The notes: generated from the letters alone by a model not told the origin. A stretch of 64,000 bases of DNA from Agitococcus lubricus (GCF_003051055.1 NZ_QAON01000013.1:46338-110337); one strand, 5' to 3'. Counted from the stretch's first letter, positions 15,967 through 25,706 are shown. Numbers and translations: made by a program.

Positions 15967-18636
15967 TTATAGCAACGCATTAAGACTGGGATGTGCCAAA
16001 ATCGCACTCAGCCGCGTCATGGCTTGCGCTTGTTCATCAGGACTGAGTTGAGAGTAGGAAACCAGTTGTACCAATAATTGCTGAACCATATTTTGCTTTT
16101 CTTCTGCCGTTTTGGGGTAGCTTTGTTGTTGGAATAACTGCATTTTTTTCGCAGTTCGTGTTTCGTTATCTGTGTAAGGACTGGGTAAATCCAGTAATAA
16201 CTCTAACACTAAACAGTTTTCTTGAAACAGTTGCGCATGTTCTTGAGGATTATCGCCTTTGAGTTGCGCCATCGATTGCCAGCGTTTGTTGAGTGCGCTG
16301 TTAAAAAAGTTAGGCACATTCAGTTGTTGACGCGCGGCCTGATGCTGCTCAATAGAAATGGCTTTTCCTGCCAATACGGCATTTTCGGCACTAAAACATA
16401 AATTTAAGGCATCTAAAATGGCTTGCCGTTGACTTGCTTTGGCTTCATAGGCTTGAGAGTCTATTTTTTGTTGCCATTGTTGCTTAATTTGCGTTAATTG
16501 TTGCCGTGTATCTTGATAAGTTTCTTTGGGTAACGACAGTGATTGTAGTTCTTGTACTAAGGCATCAAATTGTTGTTGACGCTCCTCAATATGCTCTAAA
16601 TCAACCAATACGGCTAAATTTTCTAAAAGCTGTTTGCTGCGCTCAATATTGGCTTGTTCTTGCTGCTGACGGGCTTGTTTTTCTTCTTCGCGTTTGGCAA
16701 AAACGGCGTCACACTGTTGACGAAATTCTTCCCACAGTTTTTGGTCTTTAGCATGGCCGCAACTACCTAAGCCTTTCCATGTTTGTTGTAATTCTTTGGC
16801 TTTTTGGCAGGCATCGCGCACGGAGCTGAGTTCGAGCAAATGGCTGGCTTCTTTAATTAAGGCTTGTTTACGATTGGCCTGTAGCGCATATTCATCTTGT
16901 AGTTTTTTTTCAAGACCCTGCATGACGTCGTTAAAACGCGTCAGCAGCTTTTTATGAACTTTGCTGTCGACAGGATGATGTATTTGCCAGTCTTCGCGTG
17001 CTTTTTTAATAATAGACAAATGCGTTGGCCAATGAACGACATCGGGCATTTGGGCTAAATATTGTTCAAGCTCTACACATAATGCCTCTCTGTTAATGGC
17101 ATTTTGCTCTTGAATGGCTTTTTGTTGGTCAAAATACTGTTGGCAAGGCGCATAGGCTTGTTGACTCAGGTCTTTGAATTGTTGCCATAAGGCTTTTTCG
17201 GCCTCATTATTAACCATGCCAACGGCTTGCCATTCGGCTTGCAGCGCTTTAATTTCATCTAAACGACTTAAACCCTCTGCCTCTAAGTGTTCTGCTAACT
17301 GACGCATCTTGGCGACTAGCTCTTCTTTTTTGGGCAAAATAGCAAATTCTGCCCAATCTTTCAGTTGTTGCAGTTCTTGTGCCCATTGAACCAGTCGTGG
17401 TTCGTGTAACTTATGTGTTTTAGCCAGTTGTTGTGCCGATTTTAGGTATTGGCTGGCTTGACGACTATTACCTTCTGCAATGGCTTGACTGATTTGTGTG
17501 ATTAATTGTTGAAATTCAGGAAAGTCTTTGGCTTCGGGTTTGGGTGGTTTGGCAGTCGCTTTAATTTCTTGCGTAGGGGCAACACGGTGTCGCTTTTCAA
17601 CTTGGATTAAAATGGCTTGTAAACGCTGAAAAAACGCAGGCAATTGCGTATGCTTATGTAATTGTAGCGTTTTTATGAGCTCTTTTAAGGATTGGCTGCT
17701 ATCAAAATCATCAGGTTGAGCAATCACACGTTCAACTAAGGCTGATAATTCACTCAGTTGTTTGAGACTTTGTTCAATCAGTTGATTGAGTTGGTTTAAT
17801 TGCTTAAAAAGCGCATGGACTTCATTTTGTAATACAAGGTCGGGGCTATGAACATCAAGCGTTTGTTGCCACTGTTGTTGCAGTTTTTCTAATGAAGCCC
17901 CCATAGAAACACCGTCATTCAGTGTATCGAGTGCTAAACTTTGAGTACGTAAGTCATGGAGTGCTTGTAAGGTCGCGTGTTGAGTCTGTTGTGCGTGTTC
18001 AATCGCTGCTTTTTCGTGTTGTTGCTGGGTCACAATTTTTTGTAAACTGAGTACAGCTTGGTCAAAACGCTGTTGTAAGGCATCGGGACAGGCTTGCATT
18101 TTGCTGGCTTGTTGCCATTGTTGTTGTAGACTTTGTAGTTTAGCGGCAAAGAGTGGGTTGCTGGTTTGACGATGTAGGCTATCGACGTCTTGACACAGTT
18201 TTTCTAAAAGTTGTAAATGCTGTTCAATGGCTTTTTCTTGATTGGCACTATCGTCTATTTTTTTGCGTAAGATGCGATACGCGCCTTTATCACTCTGTTT
18301 AATTTTTTCTGCGGTATCTGCAATCACCGCTAAATCATGCAAGCGTTGTGCGGCTTCTAAACGTACTTTGGCAATCGTGTGTTTGATGACGATATCCGCT
18401 AATTGTTGCTGGCTTTCGATTTTATTTAAGGCAATTAAACTAATGGATAGTTGCGAAGAATTAAAAACTATATCGACTAAGGATTGACCTTCTGCTCGAT
18501 GAACATCATCTACGTTAGGGGCAGGTACTTTTGTAGACGTGTCTACCTTAGGTGCTGAGCCAGTGCTAGCAGGAGTCGCTGTTTTTGTTTTATTTTCTTT
18601 GTTAAACCATGATTTGAAAATATCAGTAATAGCCAT
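15967..18636 (-). CDS. DUF349-repeat coiled-coil protein
   Basis: This 889-residue cytoplasmic protein is rich in Gln, Leu, Ala and Lys and mostly alpha-helical. It contains several tandem DUF349-type units, recognisable by repeated W-x-x-x-G patterns such as LQAEWQAVGMVNNEAEKALWQQFK (about 460-490) and LQQTWKGLGSCGHAKDQKLWEEFRQQCDAVFAKREE (about 635-675). DUF349 proteins are widespread in proteobacteria but have no settled biochemical role. The N-terminus (ITDIFKSWFNKENKTK) is short and basic without a signal peptide. It ends in a hairpin terminator and appears monocistronic. Confidence 0.88.
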   Translation of the reverse strand: MAITDIFKSWFNKENKTKTATPASTGSAPKVDTSTKVPAPNVDDVHRAEGQSLVDIVFNSSQLSISLIALNKIESQQQLADIVIKHTIAKVRLEAAQRLHDLAVIADTAEKIKQSDKGAYRILRKKIDDSANQEKAIEQHLQLLEKLCQDVDSLHRQTSNPLFAAKLQSLQQQWQQASKMQACPDALQQRFDQAVLSLQKIVTQQQHEKAAIEHAQQTQHATLQALHDLRTQSLALDTLNDGVSMGASLEKLQQQWQQTLDVHSPDLVLQNEVHALFKQLNQLNQLIEQSLKQLSELSALVERVIAQPDDFDSSQSLKELIKTLQLHKHTQLPAFFQRLQAILIQVEKRHRVAPTQEIKATAKPPKPEAKDFPEFQQLITQISQAIAEGNSRQASQYLKSAQQLAKTHKLHEPRLVQWAQELQQLKDWAEFAILPKKEELVAKMRQLAEHLEAEGLSRLDEIKALQAEWQAVGMVNNEAEKALWQQFKDLSQQAYAPCQQYFDQQKAIQEQNAINREALCVELEQYLAQMPDVVHWPTHLSIIKKAREDWQIHHPVDSKVHKKLLTRFNDVMQGLEKKLQDEYALQANRKQALIKEASHLLELSSVRDACQKAKELQQTWKGLGSCGHAKDQKLWEEFRQQCDAVFAKREEEKQARQQQEQANIERSKQLLENLAVLVDLEHIEERQQQFDALVQELQSLSLPKETYQDTRQQLTQIKQQWQQKIDSQAYEAKASQRQAILDALNLCFSAENAVLAGKAISIEQHQAARQQLNVPNFFNSALNKRWQSMAQLKGDNPQEHAQLFQENCLVLELLLDLPSPYTDNETRTAKKMQLFQQQSYPKTAEEKQNMVQQLLVQLVSYSQLSPDEQAQAMTRLSAILAHPSLNALL

Positions 18637-18778
18637 GAGTCAATCTCATTCCTTAAATCATTGATAGTCACACTATCAAAGCGCATGTTGTTTTGAGGGG
18701 AAGTATCGAGTATTGCCGAATGGGTGAGCTGCAATCTCTATCTTTGTGGAGCATTATAAAGGAACTAGACACACACGC

Positions 18779-19699
18779 TCATTCATGTGTGTCGGTTTTT
18801 TTGTTAATTTCTGCGTGCCAAGTTGCTAATAATGTATCCTTTTCTTGCCATAACTGATTTATCCATGTTTGAAAGCGTTCACGAAACGCAGTGTCATGTT
18901 CATAATCGCCTTGGGTAAATTCTGGCGGAATAGGACGTAATTTGGCCGATACTTTAATGGTTTTGGTTTTGCCTGACCAAAAATCAATAAAACGCGGCGC
19001 ACCTTCAGGGTAATACACGGTCACGTCTACCAATTCTTTGATGTCGCTGCCTAAGGCTCTCAGCGCAAAGGCCATACCGCCCGATTTAGGTTTGAGTAAA
19101 TGGCGATAAGGTGATTGCTGTTGTTGGTGTTTATGCGACGTAAAACGAGTCCCTTCCAAAAAGTTTAGGATAGCGTAGGGGTTTTCCTGAATCTTAGCGC
19201 AAGATTCGCGGGTTGTTTCGAGGTCTTTGCCTTGTAAATGCGGATGTTTTGCCAATAACTCTTTGGAGTAGCGCTTCATGTATGGAAAATCCATCACATA
19301 TAAGGCTTGCCCTAAAAAAGGCAAATAGGCCAACTCTTGTTTAGTAAAGAAGCGAATAAACGTGGTTTTGCGATAAAACACATACTGAAGAACGACAATA
19401 TCCACCCATGTTTGATGGTTGGCAATAATAAAATAATTACCGTCGTAACGAATATCTTCAGGCAATTGAATGTCTAATTCGATGTCGGGTAAGTGTTCAA
19501 TAAACAGATTGTTGACTTTTGTCCAATGCTCGGCAAACTTAAAAATCAGTGGATGTGTAAAACGATTGTATAGCGGCTTAGGAAGCACTAATTTGAGTGG
19601 GTATTGCGACATAATAGCTGCCGAATGGACAACCGTACTCGCAATTAAAATGGCTAAACGAGAGCTGCCAATGATTTTTTTGGGTAAATCGGGTTCCAT
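18779..19699 (-). CDS. PlsC-type acyltransferase (YihG-like)
   Basis: This 306-residue membrane-associated acyltransferase of the LPLAT/AGPAT family has the HX4D catalytic motif (NHQTWVD, about residues 93-99) and the substrate motif FLEGTRF further on. A hydrophobic N-terminal segment (LAILIASTVVHSAAIM) anchors it. Such enzymes transfer a fatty acyl group to lysophosphatidic acid or a related acceptor. The overall layout resembles the YihG/LCLAT subgroup more than short PlsC. It is monocistronic between two other minus-strand genes, and its stop lies inside a hairpin at 18763-18793. Confidence 0.88.
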   Translation of the reverse strand: MEPDLPKKIIGSSRLAILIASTVVHSAAIMSQYPLKLVLPKPLYNRFTHPLIFKFAEHWTKVNNLFIEHLPDIELDIQLPEDIRYDGNYFIIANHQTWVDIVVLQYVFYRKTTFIRFFTKQELAYLPFLGQALYVMDFPYMKRYSKELLAKHPHLQGKDLETTRESCAKIQENPYAILNFLEGTRFTSHKHQQQQSPYRHLLKPKSGGMAFALRALGSDIKELVDVTVYYPEGAPRFIDFWSGKTKTIKVSAKLRPIPPEFTQGDYEHDTAFRERFQTWINQLWQEKDTLLATWHAEINKKTDTHE

Positions 19700-19809
19700 T
19701 ATAGCTCCTAAACTGTACTTAGCACGTCAACAATCAATTTGATAGTTTTAGCTTTGGCTCTTGATTATCAAGAGTTCATGTCGCAGATTAAAAGCAAACA
19801 ATGTTAGGG

Positions 19810-19831
19810 GGTTGCAGTGTGTACTGCAACC
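19810..19831. terminator. Hairpin downstream of the CoA-transferase gene
   Basis: A perfect 9-bp inverted repeat, GGTTGCAGT and ACTGCAACC with a 4-base loop, lies 60 bp past the stop at 19891. There is no good T-tract, so it may be a weak terminator or an mRNA-stabilising hairpin. Confidence 0.4.
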
Positions 19832-19890
19832 TTGTTGTGAGTGAGGACTATATTTAGCGCAAAATAGTCCATTTATTGAGCAGTAACGAG

Positions 19891-21075
19891 TTACTCAGCG
19901 ACAATAATGCCTTTTTGTTGCCAATCTTTGATTTGTTGTTGAGTAAAACCGTATTTACTTAAAATTTCTTGCGTATGAGCGCCAAGCTGACAGCCTGCCA
20001 TCTCATATCTCGCAGGAGATTCACTTAATACAATCGGGGTGGCGATTTGTTTTTGCTGTTGTCCATAACCATTAGGTACATTGACAACCATTTGTCGTGC
20101 TTGCAATTGTGGGTGTTCGCAGGCTTCAGCAAACGATAAAACAGGTTCAACACACGCTTCAATTGGCGCAAAAATAGCCTGCCATTCGGCAAAAGTTTTC
20201 GTGATGATGGCTTCGCGTATTGCCGTTTTGACGATAGTAACGGCTTCTTCGTCTTGACGAATGGATAAGGGAATTAAATCGGGGCGGTGAATGCTTTGTG
20301 CAAACGCCATAAAAAATTGTGGCTCTAAGCCTGCAATACTTAAATAACGACCATCTGCTGTTTGATAGCAGTCATAAAATGTGCCCCCATTTAAGGTGTC
20401 TGTTTCGGGTTTAGGTTGTATATTTGCCATCAACGCGGGGGGAGCGGTGAGCGCTTGTAGACTAAATGCCGCGTCAGTTAAAGAAATATCGACAAATTGC
20501 CCTTGGCCTGTGTGTTGACGATGAATCACTGCCGATAAAATACCAATCACCGCATACATACCGCCTGTGACATCAGCGGCTTGAATAGGTAACGGCACAG
20601 GACCTGCATTGGCGCGACCTGTATAATCTAAAACACCCGCAATAGCCAAATAGTTTAAGTCATGCCCCGCTCGGTTTTTATAAACACCATCTTGACCATA
20701 GCCTGTTACCGCGCAGTAAATAAGTTTTGGGTTAATCGCTTTTAATTGCTCATAACCGATGCCTAAACGTGTCATGACATTAGGGCGAAATTGCTCTACA
20801 ACGATATCGTAGTCTTTGACCAGTGCTTTAATAATCTCAATGCCTTCAGGGGTTTTAAGGTCAATAGCAATGCTTTGTTTATTACGATTTAAAGCTCCGT
20901 GTGCCGCAGATAGACCATTGTTATCAAAAGGCGGCATGACTCTCACCATGTCGGGACGCGTGGGAGCTTCAACTCTGAGTACGTCTGCTCCAAGGTCAGC
21001 TAAAATACGAGTACCAAAGGGGGCAGGCAATAAACCCGAAAAGTCCAAGACTTTTAAGCCAGTCAATGCAGTCAT
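19891..21075 (-). CDS. Class III CoA-transferase / alpha-methylacyl-CoA racemase-like
   Basis: This 394-residue enzyme is of the CaiB/BaiF family (formyl-CoA transferase, carnitine CoA-transferase, AMACR). The ATG at 21075 is chosen because GGGAG lies 5-9 bases upstream; a TTG further upstream is less likely. Visible features are the LSGLLPAPFGTRILADLGADVLRVE-like N-terminal nucleotide region (FSGLLPAPFGTRILADLGADV) and the ADVTGGMYAVIGILSA segment holding the likely active-site Asp. A GGTFYDCYQTADGRYLSIAGLEPQF block resembles AMACR more than transferases. It probably acts in branched-chain or fatty acyl-CoA metabolism; the substrate is not determinable. Confidence 0.88.
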   Translation of the reverse strand: MTALTGLKVLDFSGLLPAPFGTRILADLGADVLRVEAPTRPDMVRVMPPFDNNGLSAAHGALNRNKQSIAIDLKTPEGIEIIKALVKDYDIVVEQFRPNVMTRLGIGYEQLKAINPKLIYCAVTGYGQDGVYKNRAGHDLNYLAIAGVLDYTGRANAGPVPLPIQAADVTGGMYAVIGILSAVIHRQHTGQGQFVDISLTDAAFSLQALTAPPALMANIQPKPETDTLNGGTFYDCYQTADGRYLSIAGLEPQFFMAFAQSIHRPDLIPLSIRQDEEAVTIVKTAIREAIITKTFAEWQAIFAPIEACVEPVLSFAEACEHPQLQARQMVVNVPNGYGQQQKQIATPIVLSESPARYEMAGCQLGAHTQEILSKYGFTQQQIKDWQQKGIIVAE

Positions 21076-21087
21076 AATTACTCCCAA

Positions 21088-21478
21088 ATTATTGTGATGA
21101 GAACAAGCAAACGCTTGGTTTTATTTATTGTACGTTTGTCCAAAAAGTTTGCAATGACTTTTTTGTAGAAACAGCGGTAAAGCATGTTTGTGCCGCAGAT
21201 TAAAAAATATAGGACTTACGCATTTCGCCGAAATTAGCGCGTTTTGTGAGCTAAAAATTGTTGAAAACGATTATTTAGTGAGCAAATAAGCGATAAACTC
21301 GTAAGTCCTAAATAGCTAAAGTCTTGTGCGGCTGAGTTTGGTATGCATCGACGGTTGATGAGTTAAAACGGTATTATTGAGGTATTAAAGACATTTAGTG
21401 CCGTATGTGAGCCACAGAATAGCATTGCTGAGGTTGGTCGAAACCAACATCAGTCTTATGTAAGGTGGCTGCGACATA
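21088..21478. other. Intergenic region holding a MITE-like element
   Basis: This is 391 bp without a gene. Its middle is occupied by the 101-bp inverted-repeat element at 21210-21310. The remainder (21315-21478) shows no open frame or hairpin I can support. Confidence 0.5.
21210..21310. mobile_element. MITE-like element with 11-bp terminal inverted repeats
   Basis: TAGGACTTACG at 21210-21220 is the exact inverse complement of CGTAAGTCCTA at 21300-21310. The element is 101 bp, non-coding and flanked on both sides by AATA (21206-21209 and 21311-21314), which may be a target-site duplication. TAGGACTTACG-like ends are known from IS-derived miniature elements, but the parental transposon cannot be named from one copy. 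Confidence 0.6.
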
Positions 21479-22540
21479 TCATGAGGTGGCGGGGTAACGA
21501 TAGTCTGAAAATAAATCCATTTGCTCGCCCGATTTGTATTTTTTGGCTGATTTTCGTTGTTGCCACCATTGTTGAGCGGTGCTTAAGGCCGTTTCGGGGT
21601 CATGTGTGTGTTGTAAACCGATTAAAGCTAATGCTAAGGTGCCGACAACAGCCGCTTCGCCATATTGATGATTTTGTTCGCCACGCCACACGGCCAAGAA
21701 GCTATCTAAACTAAAATTGTCTTCGGCCATGTGACGCTCTTCAAACATCATAGGCCATTCCAAGTCGTAAAGTTCACCTTGTTTGATGCCTTTGACCAAG
21801 CAACGTCCATCTGGATTCCGTTCAAACTCACCCCCTTCACCTTTGATAACCATCGTGTTTTGATAGCCTAACAACTGTGCGGCTAATTGATGCGATTCAC
21901 GATAAGCAGGGTGAAAAATGGCTTGTAAAGAACAGCGAGCATTTAATGGATTGATTAAACGGGCGAGCGTATGAACAGGAGAGCGTAGACCTAAAATATT
22001 TCGTAGTTGAATAATATGGCCTAAGGGAGGACAGTAAGCATCTAGCGATAAATACGCAAAATGATGCCGCTCTAAACGATAAGCCACCTCGTCCCATGTC
22101 CGACATAAACTGTGGCCTAAAACAGGTAAGACATCTTCGGTATATAGGCGGTTTAGGGTATGGCCACTCGCGCCATGCATAAACACCCGTAGGCCATTTT
22201 CGGCCAAAACCAGTGCTGCTAATAAAAACCAAGGATAATGTTTACGCTTGCCCGCATAAGATGACCAATCTAAATCCACATGAATAGCAGGCGCTTTGAG
22301 CCACGTACGTGTGGCTTGTACAAAACCTGCTAATTCTTCGCAGGTTTCTTCCTTGACTCTGAGCAACATTAAAAATGCCCCCAGTTGTGTTTCTAACACT
22401 TCTCCACGCAGAATCATACCAAATGCGTCTTCGGCTTCAGCTTGTGTCAATGAACGGCTGCCGTGTTTGCCTTTACCGACAATACGCACATATTGTGCAA
22501 AGGGATGCTCACTATCCCGATAAATATTTTTCATTACCAT
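21479..22540 (-). CDS. ybiB: TrpD2/YbiB-like glycosyltransferase family protein
   Basis: I chose ATG 22540 because a purine-rich GAGAAGATGATGAG precedes it; this gives 353 residues beginning MVMKNIYRDSEHPFAQYVRIVGKGKHGSRSLT. The helical N-terminal domain with SLTQAEAEDAFGMILRGEV and the following phosphoribosyltransferase-type fold resemble anthranilate phosphoribosyltransferase. Members of this TrpD2 group in E. coli (YbiB) bind nucleic acid rather than making tryptophan precursors. The canonical TrpD GTGGD motif is not evident, supporting a non-TrpD role. It follows tusE after 38 bp, at the end of the tusDCBE cluster, as in Pseudomonas. Confidence 0.8.
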   Translation of the reverse strand: MVMKNIYRDSEHPFAQYVRIVGKGKHGSRSLTQAEAEDAFGMILRGEVLETQLGAFLMLLRVKEETCEELAGFVQATRTWLKAPAIHVDLDWSSYAGKRKHYPWFLLAALVLAENGLRVFMHGASGHTLNRLYTEDVLPVLGHSLCRTWDEVAYRLERHHFAYLSLDAYCPPLGHIIQLRNILGLRSPVHTLARLINPLNARCSLQAIFHPAYRESHQLAAQLLGYQNTMVIKGEGGEFERNPDGRCLVKGIKQGELYDLEWPMMFEERHMAEDNFSLDSFLAVWRGEQNHQYGEAAVVGTLALALIGLQHTHDPETALSTAQQWWQQRKSAKKYKSGEQMDLFSDYRYPATS

Positions 22541-22578
22541 CTCATCATCTTCTCTATGTCGATAAAGCGAATGCCGCT

Positions 22579-22908
22579 TTAGATGCAATTGGTCGGTTTA
22601 GGTAATCCTGCAAGTCGGGCGATGGTCTTGGCAGGGGTGCCATCACCAAACAAACGCATGACATATATACTGCTTCCTTTTTCTGCACCCAGTTGTTGTG
22701 CTAAAAATTTTAACAGGACGCGCGTCGTGGGTGAGCGTTGATATTGGGTATAAAACAGCCGTATCGCTGCAATCACTTCCCAATGCGCTTCTTCTAAGGT
22801 GAGACCTTGTGTTGCTGCCAGTAGGTTGGCAATGTCAGGTGTCCAATCTTGTAAATGGCATAAATAGCCATCGGCATCTAGCTCAACCCCAACTGATACT
22901 ACGTTCAT
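22579..22908 (-). CDS. tusE: Sulfurtransferase TusE (DsrC family)
   Basis: The start is set at ATG 22908 (MNVVSVGVELDADGYLCHLQDW), giving 109 residues; the longer open frame upstream overlaps tusB. The chain ends GLPKPTNCI, with the conserved penultimate Cys that accepts persulfide from TusBCD and passes it to MnmA for 2-thiouridine at the tRNA wobble position. The WTPDIANLLAATQGLTLEEAHWEVI region is typical of TusE/DsrC. The start overlaps the end of tusB by 26 bp. Confidence 0.93.
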   Translation of the reverse strand: MNVVSVGVELDADGYLCHLQDWTPDIANLLAATQGLTLEEAHWEVIAAIRLFYTQYQRSPTTRVLLKFLAQQLGAEKGSSIYVMRLFGDGTPAKTIARLAGLPKPTNCI

Positions 22909-23161
22909 GCTGTATTCCCAACTCAACAAATCCAGTATAATCAATGAGATGACATTGACCAATACGCATAAGTCCTGTGAGTTGCTGGTCACTCTCTAAA
23001 ATATAACAGGATTGCGCAATACGCTCACTGATAAGTGATGCACTATAAATACCTGCATTCAAAAAGAGTAAGGCATCTTCTGCACATAAACTCACCATAA
23101 GCTGTTGATATAATTCGCTTTCAACGGGGAGAGTTGTATTAATAATATGTAGCGTAGACAT
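22883..23161 (-). CDS. tusB: Sulfur relay protein TusB
   Basis: This 92-residue DsrH-family subunit of the TusBCD heterohexamer starts MSTLHIINTTLPVESELYQQL and contains CAEDALLFLNAGIYSA, the usual TusB core. Together with TusC and TusD it relays sulfur from TusA to TusE. It starts next to the tusC stop (adjacent bases 23161/23162) and overlaps tusE by 26 bp, so the four genes form one translationally coupled operon. Confidence 0.85.
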   Translation of the reverse strand: MSTLHIINTTLPVESELYQQLMVSLCAEDALLFLNAGIYSASLISERIAQSCYILESDQQLTGLMRIGQCHLIDYTGFVELGIQHERSISWG

Positions 23162-23548
23162 TTATAATCGAACCACCATAGCGTGTTGGCTAATAAAAGT
23201 AGCGATTTGTTCGGAGGCGATGAGCTGAACAGGGCGGGTTAAATCGTCCAAGGTTAATTGTCTAGAGGCTAAACTCTGGGCGTCAACAAATATCTCGTCG
23301 ACCTCGTATAAATCTAAGGCTTGTAATTGCGCACTGATGGCAGTACGTGCAAAAGCATGGCCATGATGTTCACCGACTAATTGCCATACGCCGTCGCCCT
23401 GAAATAAGACCCGTGTTAATTGACCAAAAGCAGCCATCACCAATAAAGCGTCTAAGGTCTCTTGGCTTTGTAAATTGGCATAGGGGCTGCGATGCTGAAT
23501 ATATAAAATAGCCACATTATGCCCCAATAAAGCTAATAAGTCGGTCAC
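23162..23548 (-). CDS. tusC: Sulfur relay protein TusC
   Basis: This 128-residue DsrF/DsrE-like protein starts MTDLLALLGHNVAILYIQHRSPYANLQSQETLDALLVMAAFGQ. The SPYANLQSQETLDALLVMAAF block is the TusC signature (substrate-site helix). It is the second subunit of TusBCD. Its start overlaps the end of tusD by 32 bp, an unusually long overlap that suggests coupling or a start at a later codon. Confidence 0.88.
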   Translation of the reverse strand: MTDLLALLGHNVAILYIQHRSPYANLQSQETLDALLVMAAFGQLTRVLFQGDGVWQLVGEHHGHAFARTAISAQLQALDLYEVDEIFVDAQSLASRQLTLDDLTRPVQLIASEQIATFISQHAMVVRL

Positions 23549-23906
23549 TTTGCAACATCACATCAGTTAAGGTGCCCAAACCGACCAATTCAAAGGCAGG
23601 ATGTAAATTATCTCCTAACAAATGATGCCGATGGCTATTATCTACATCACTGAGGCCATGTTTGAGACTGGCCGTGATACAAACAGAGAGCGAAAGTGCG
23701 TATTGTTGTTTTAGCGTTTGCCAGCACTCAGCCAAATTCTGTTCGCCTTGTGGGTAGTAATTGAGTCGATTTGCCACGCGCACCCCGTCACTATAAAAAA
23801 AGAGGTGTAACGAATGTCCTTGTCGTAAGGCAGTTTCTGCAAAATAATAGGCGTGCCACGCATTAGAATGTGTGTGAGGGGCGGTAATTAACAAGACAAA
23901 GGTCAT
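23517..23906 (-). CDS. tusD: Sulfurtransferase TusD (DsrE family)
   Basis: This 129-residue DsrE-fold protein starts MTFVLLITAPHTHSNAWHAYYFAETALRQGH. The persulfide-carrying cysteine is Cys76 in the segment SLSVCITASLKHG, matching the catalytic Cys of E. coli TusD. It is the first gene of tusDCBE and should be transcribed from the region shared divergently with glpK (23907-24100). The pathway serves 2-thiolation of tRNA Lys, Glu and Gln. Confidence 0.92.
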   Translation of the reverse strand: MTFVLLITAPHTHSNAWHAYYFAETALRQGHSLHLFFYSDGVRVANRLNYYPQGEQNLAECWQTLKQQYALSLSVCITASLKHGLSDVDNSHRHHLLGDNLHPAFELVGLGTLTDVMLQSDRLISFIGA

Positions 23907-24100
23907 AAACTTAAGTTCAATAGTGATGCGGTGTATGGATAGGCACGGTATGTCATTTATGATTATATTGGCATCATTTGTTTATTAACAGAGCCTTATC
24001 AACGATACAATAAATATTAAGATGAGCTGCTATCATCAAAATGAAAAATGCAGACCTTAGCCATTGCACTGGAACAGCAAACTGGAGACGAGATTATCAC

Positions 24101-25591
24101 ATGCAACCTTATTTATTGAGCTTAGATCAAGGTACAACCAGTACACGTGCCATTATTTTTAATTTACAAGGACAGCCGCTTGCCCGTGCTCAACGTGAAC
24201 TCAAACAATATTTTCCTGCCGATGGTTGGGTAGAGCATGATGCTGAAGAGATTGCAGAAGCTTCTTTAGCCGTTTGCCGAGAAGCCCTGCAACAAAGTGG
24301 CATTACAGCACAACAAATTGCAGCTATTGGGATTACAAATCAACGCGAAACAACCGTTATTTGGGATAGAAAAACTGGTAAACCCATTCATCGCGCGATT
24401 GTATGGCAAGACCGTCGTACAGCAGACAGTTGCCTCAAACTCAAAAATAAAGGCCATGAAGTCCGTGTACAACAAAAAACGGGATTATTACTAGACCCCT
24501 ATTTTTCGGCCAGTAAAATTGCATGGTTATTGGATAATGTCGCTGGCGCGAGAGCCCGTGCAGAGCGTGGGGAGTTGGCATTTGGTACGATTGATAGCTG
24601 GCTCATTTGGCAGCTGACAGGCGGTAAAAAACATGCAACCGATGCCACCAATGCCGCACGCACTCTGATTTTCAATATTCATAATCAGCAATGGGATGAA
24701 GAGTTATTGTCTTTATTTCATATTCCCGCCAGTTTATTGCCTGAAGTATTGGACTCTGCTAGTGACTTTGGTCAAACCTTAACTAAGCATTTTGGTGCTC
24801 CTATTCAAATTGGTGGCGTAGCAGGCGACCAACAAGCCGCATTGATTGGTCAGGCTTGTTTTAAGGAGGGGATGGTAAAAAGTACCTATGGAACGGGATG
24901 TTTTATGGTCATGAATACAGGCGACGAAGCCATCAGCTCAACACATCGCTTATTAACAACGGTGGGTTATCGTTTAAATGGCAAAGTAACTTATGCCTTA
25001 GAGGGCAGTATTTTTGTGGCAGGAGCGGCCGTACAGTGGTTGAGAGATGGCATACAACTCATTAAACAAGCAGGCGACACAGAAGCGATTGCTGAAGAAA
25101 CGATGGATAGTCGCGGGGTATACCTAGTCCCAGCTTTTACAGGCTTAGGTGCTCCTTATTGGGACCCGCATGCGAGAGGTGCGATTTTTGGCTTAACCCG
25201 TGATACAGGCATTGGCGAAATTGTGATTGCTGGTTTAGAGGCTGTCTGTTTTCAAACCCGCGACTTGATGGAAGCTATGAAAAAAGATGGCGCAGGTAAG
25301 TTACAGACTTTACGTGTTGATGGTGGCATGGCCGTAAATAACTGGTTAATGCAAGCCTTGTCGGATATTGTAGGTTGTCGTGTGGCCAGACCCACGGTCA
25401 CAGAAACAACCGCATTAGGAGCGGCTTGGTTAGCAGGTTTGTATGTGGGTAAATTTGCATCACTCGATGCGATTACTGAATTATGGCATTGCCAACGAGA
25501 ATTTAGTCCGAAAATGGCACTAGACAAACGCGAGCAAATGTATACGGGTTGGTTAGATGCCGTACAACGCGTGACCTATAAAACCGTCTAA
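24101..25591 (+). CDS. glpK: Glycerol kinase
   Basis: This 496-residue FGGY-family kinase starts at ATG 24101, which has GGAGACGAG upstream; the frame extends 20 codons further but only with non-conserved sequence. Motifs include the N-terminal [12 protein letters not shown], the GITNQRET substrate loop, and [13 protein letters not shown] in the ATP domain. It phosphorylates glycerol to glycerol-3-phosphate. It has no linked glpF, glpD or glpR, so glycerol uptake genes must lie elsewhere. It ends in a hairpin shared with the galE promoter region. Confidence 0.97.
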   Translation: MQPYLLSLDQGTTSTRAIIFNLQGQPLARAQRELKQYFPADGWVEHDAEEIAEASLAVCREALQQSGITAQQIAAIGITNQRETTVIWDRKTGKPIHRAIVWQDRRTADSCLKLKNKGHEVRVQQKTGLLLDPYFSASKIAWLLDNVAGARARAERGELAFGTIDSWLIWQLTGGKKHATDATNAARTLIFNIHNQQWDEELLSLFHIPASLLPEVLDSASDFGQTLTKHFGAPIQIGGVAGDQQAALIGQACFKEGMVKSTYGTGCFMVMNTGDEAISSTHRLLTTVGYRLNGKVTYALEGSIFVAGAAVQWLRDGIQLIKQAGDTEAIAEETMDSRGVYLVPAFTGLGAPYWDPHARGAIFGLTRDTGIGEIVIAGLEAVCFQTRDLMEAMKKDGAGKLQTLRVDGGMAVNNWLMQALSDIVGCRVARPTVTETTALGAAWLAGLYVGKFASLDAITELWHCQREFSPKMALDKREQMYTGWLDAVQRVTYKTV

Positions 25592-25598
25592 TACTTGG

Positions 25599-25648
25599 AA
25601 TGGGCTTGTCTTCTAGAAGACACTACAAAAAGCCCATTTAAGTTTTTG
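25599..25648 (+). terminator. Terminator after glpK
   Basis: AATGGGCTT (25599-25607) pairs with AAGCCCATT (25630-25638), enclosing a smaller GTCTTCTAGAAGAC palindrome, and is followed by a T-rich tract at 25643-25647. Confidence 0.7.
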
Positions 25649-25666
25649 TTACCTTAAGACTATAAT
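25637..25666 (+). promoter_or_regulatory. Candidate galE promoter
   Basis: A perfect TATAAT at 25661-25666 lies 41 bp before the galE start. The best -35 (TTTAAG, 25637-25642, 18-base spacer) is weak and overlaps the glpK terminator arm. Confidence 0.35.
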
Positions 25667-25706
25667 ATATACATGATATTTTATACACTCCCTAATAGGC
25701 ATTAAC

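Noticed and set aside
18763..18793. GACACACA/TGTGTGTC hairpin overlapping the acyltransferase stop
   Set aside because: On the transcribed strand there is no T-tract after it, so terminator function is not supported.
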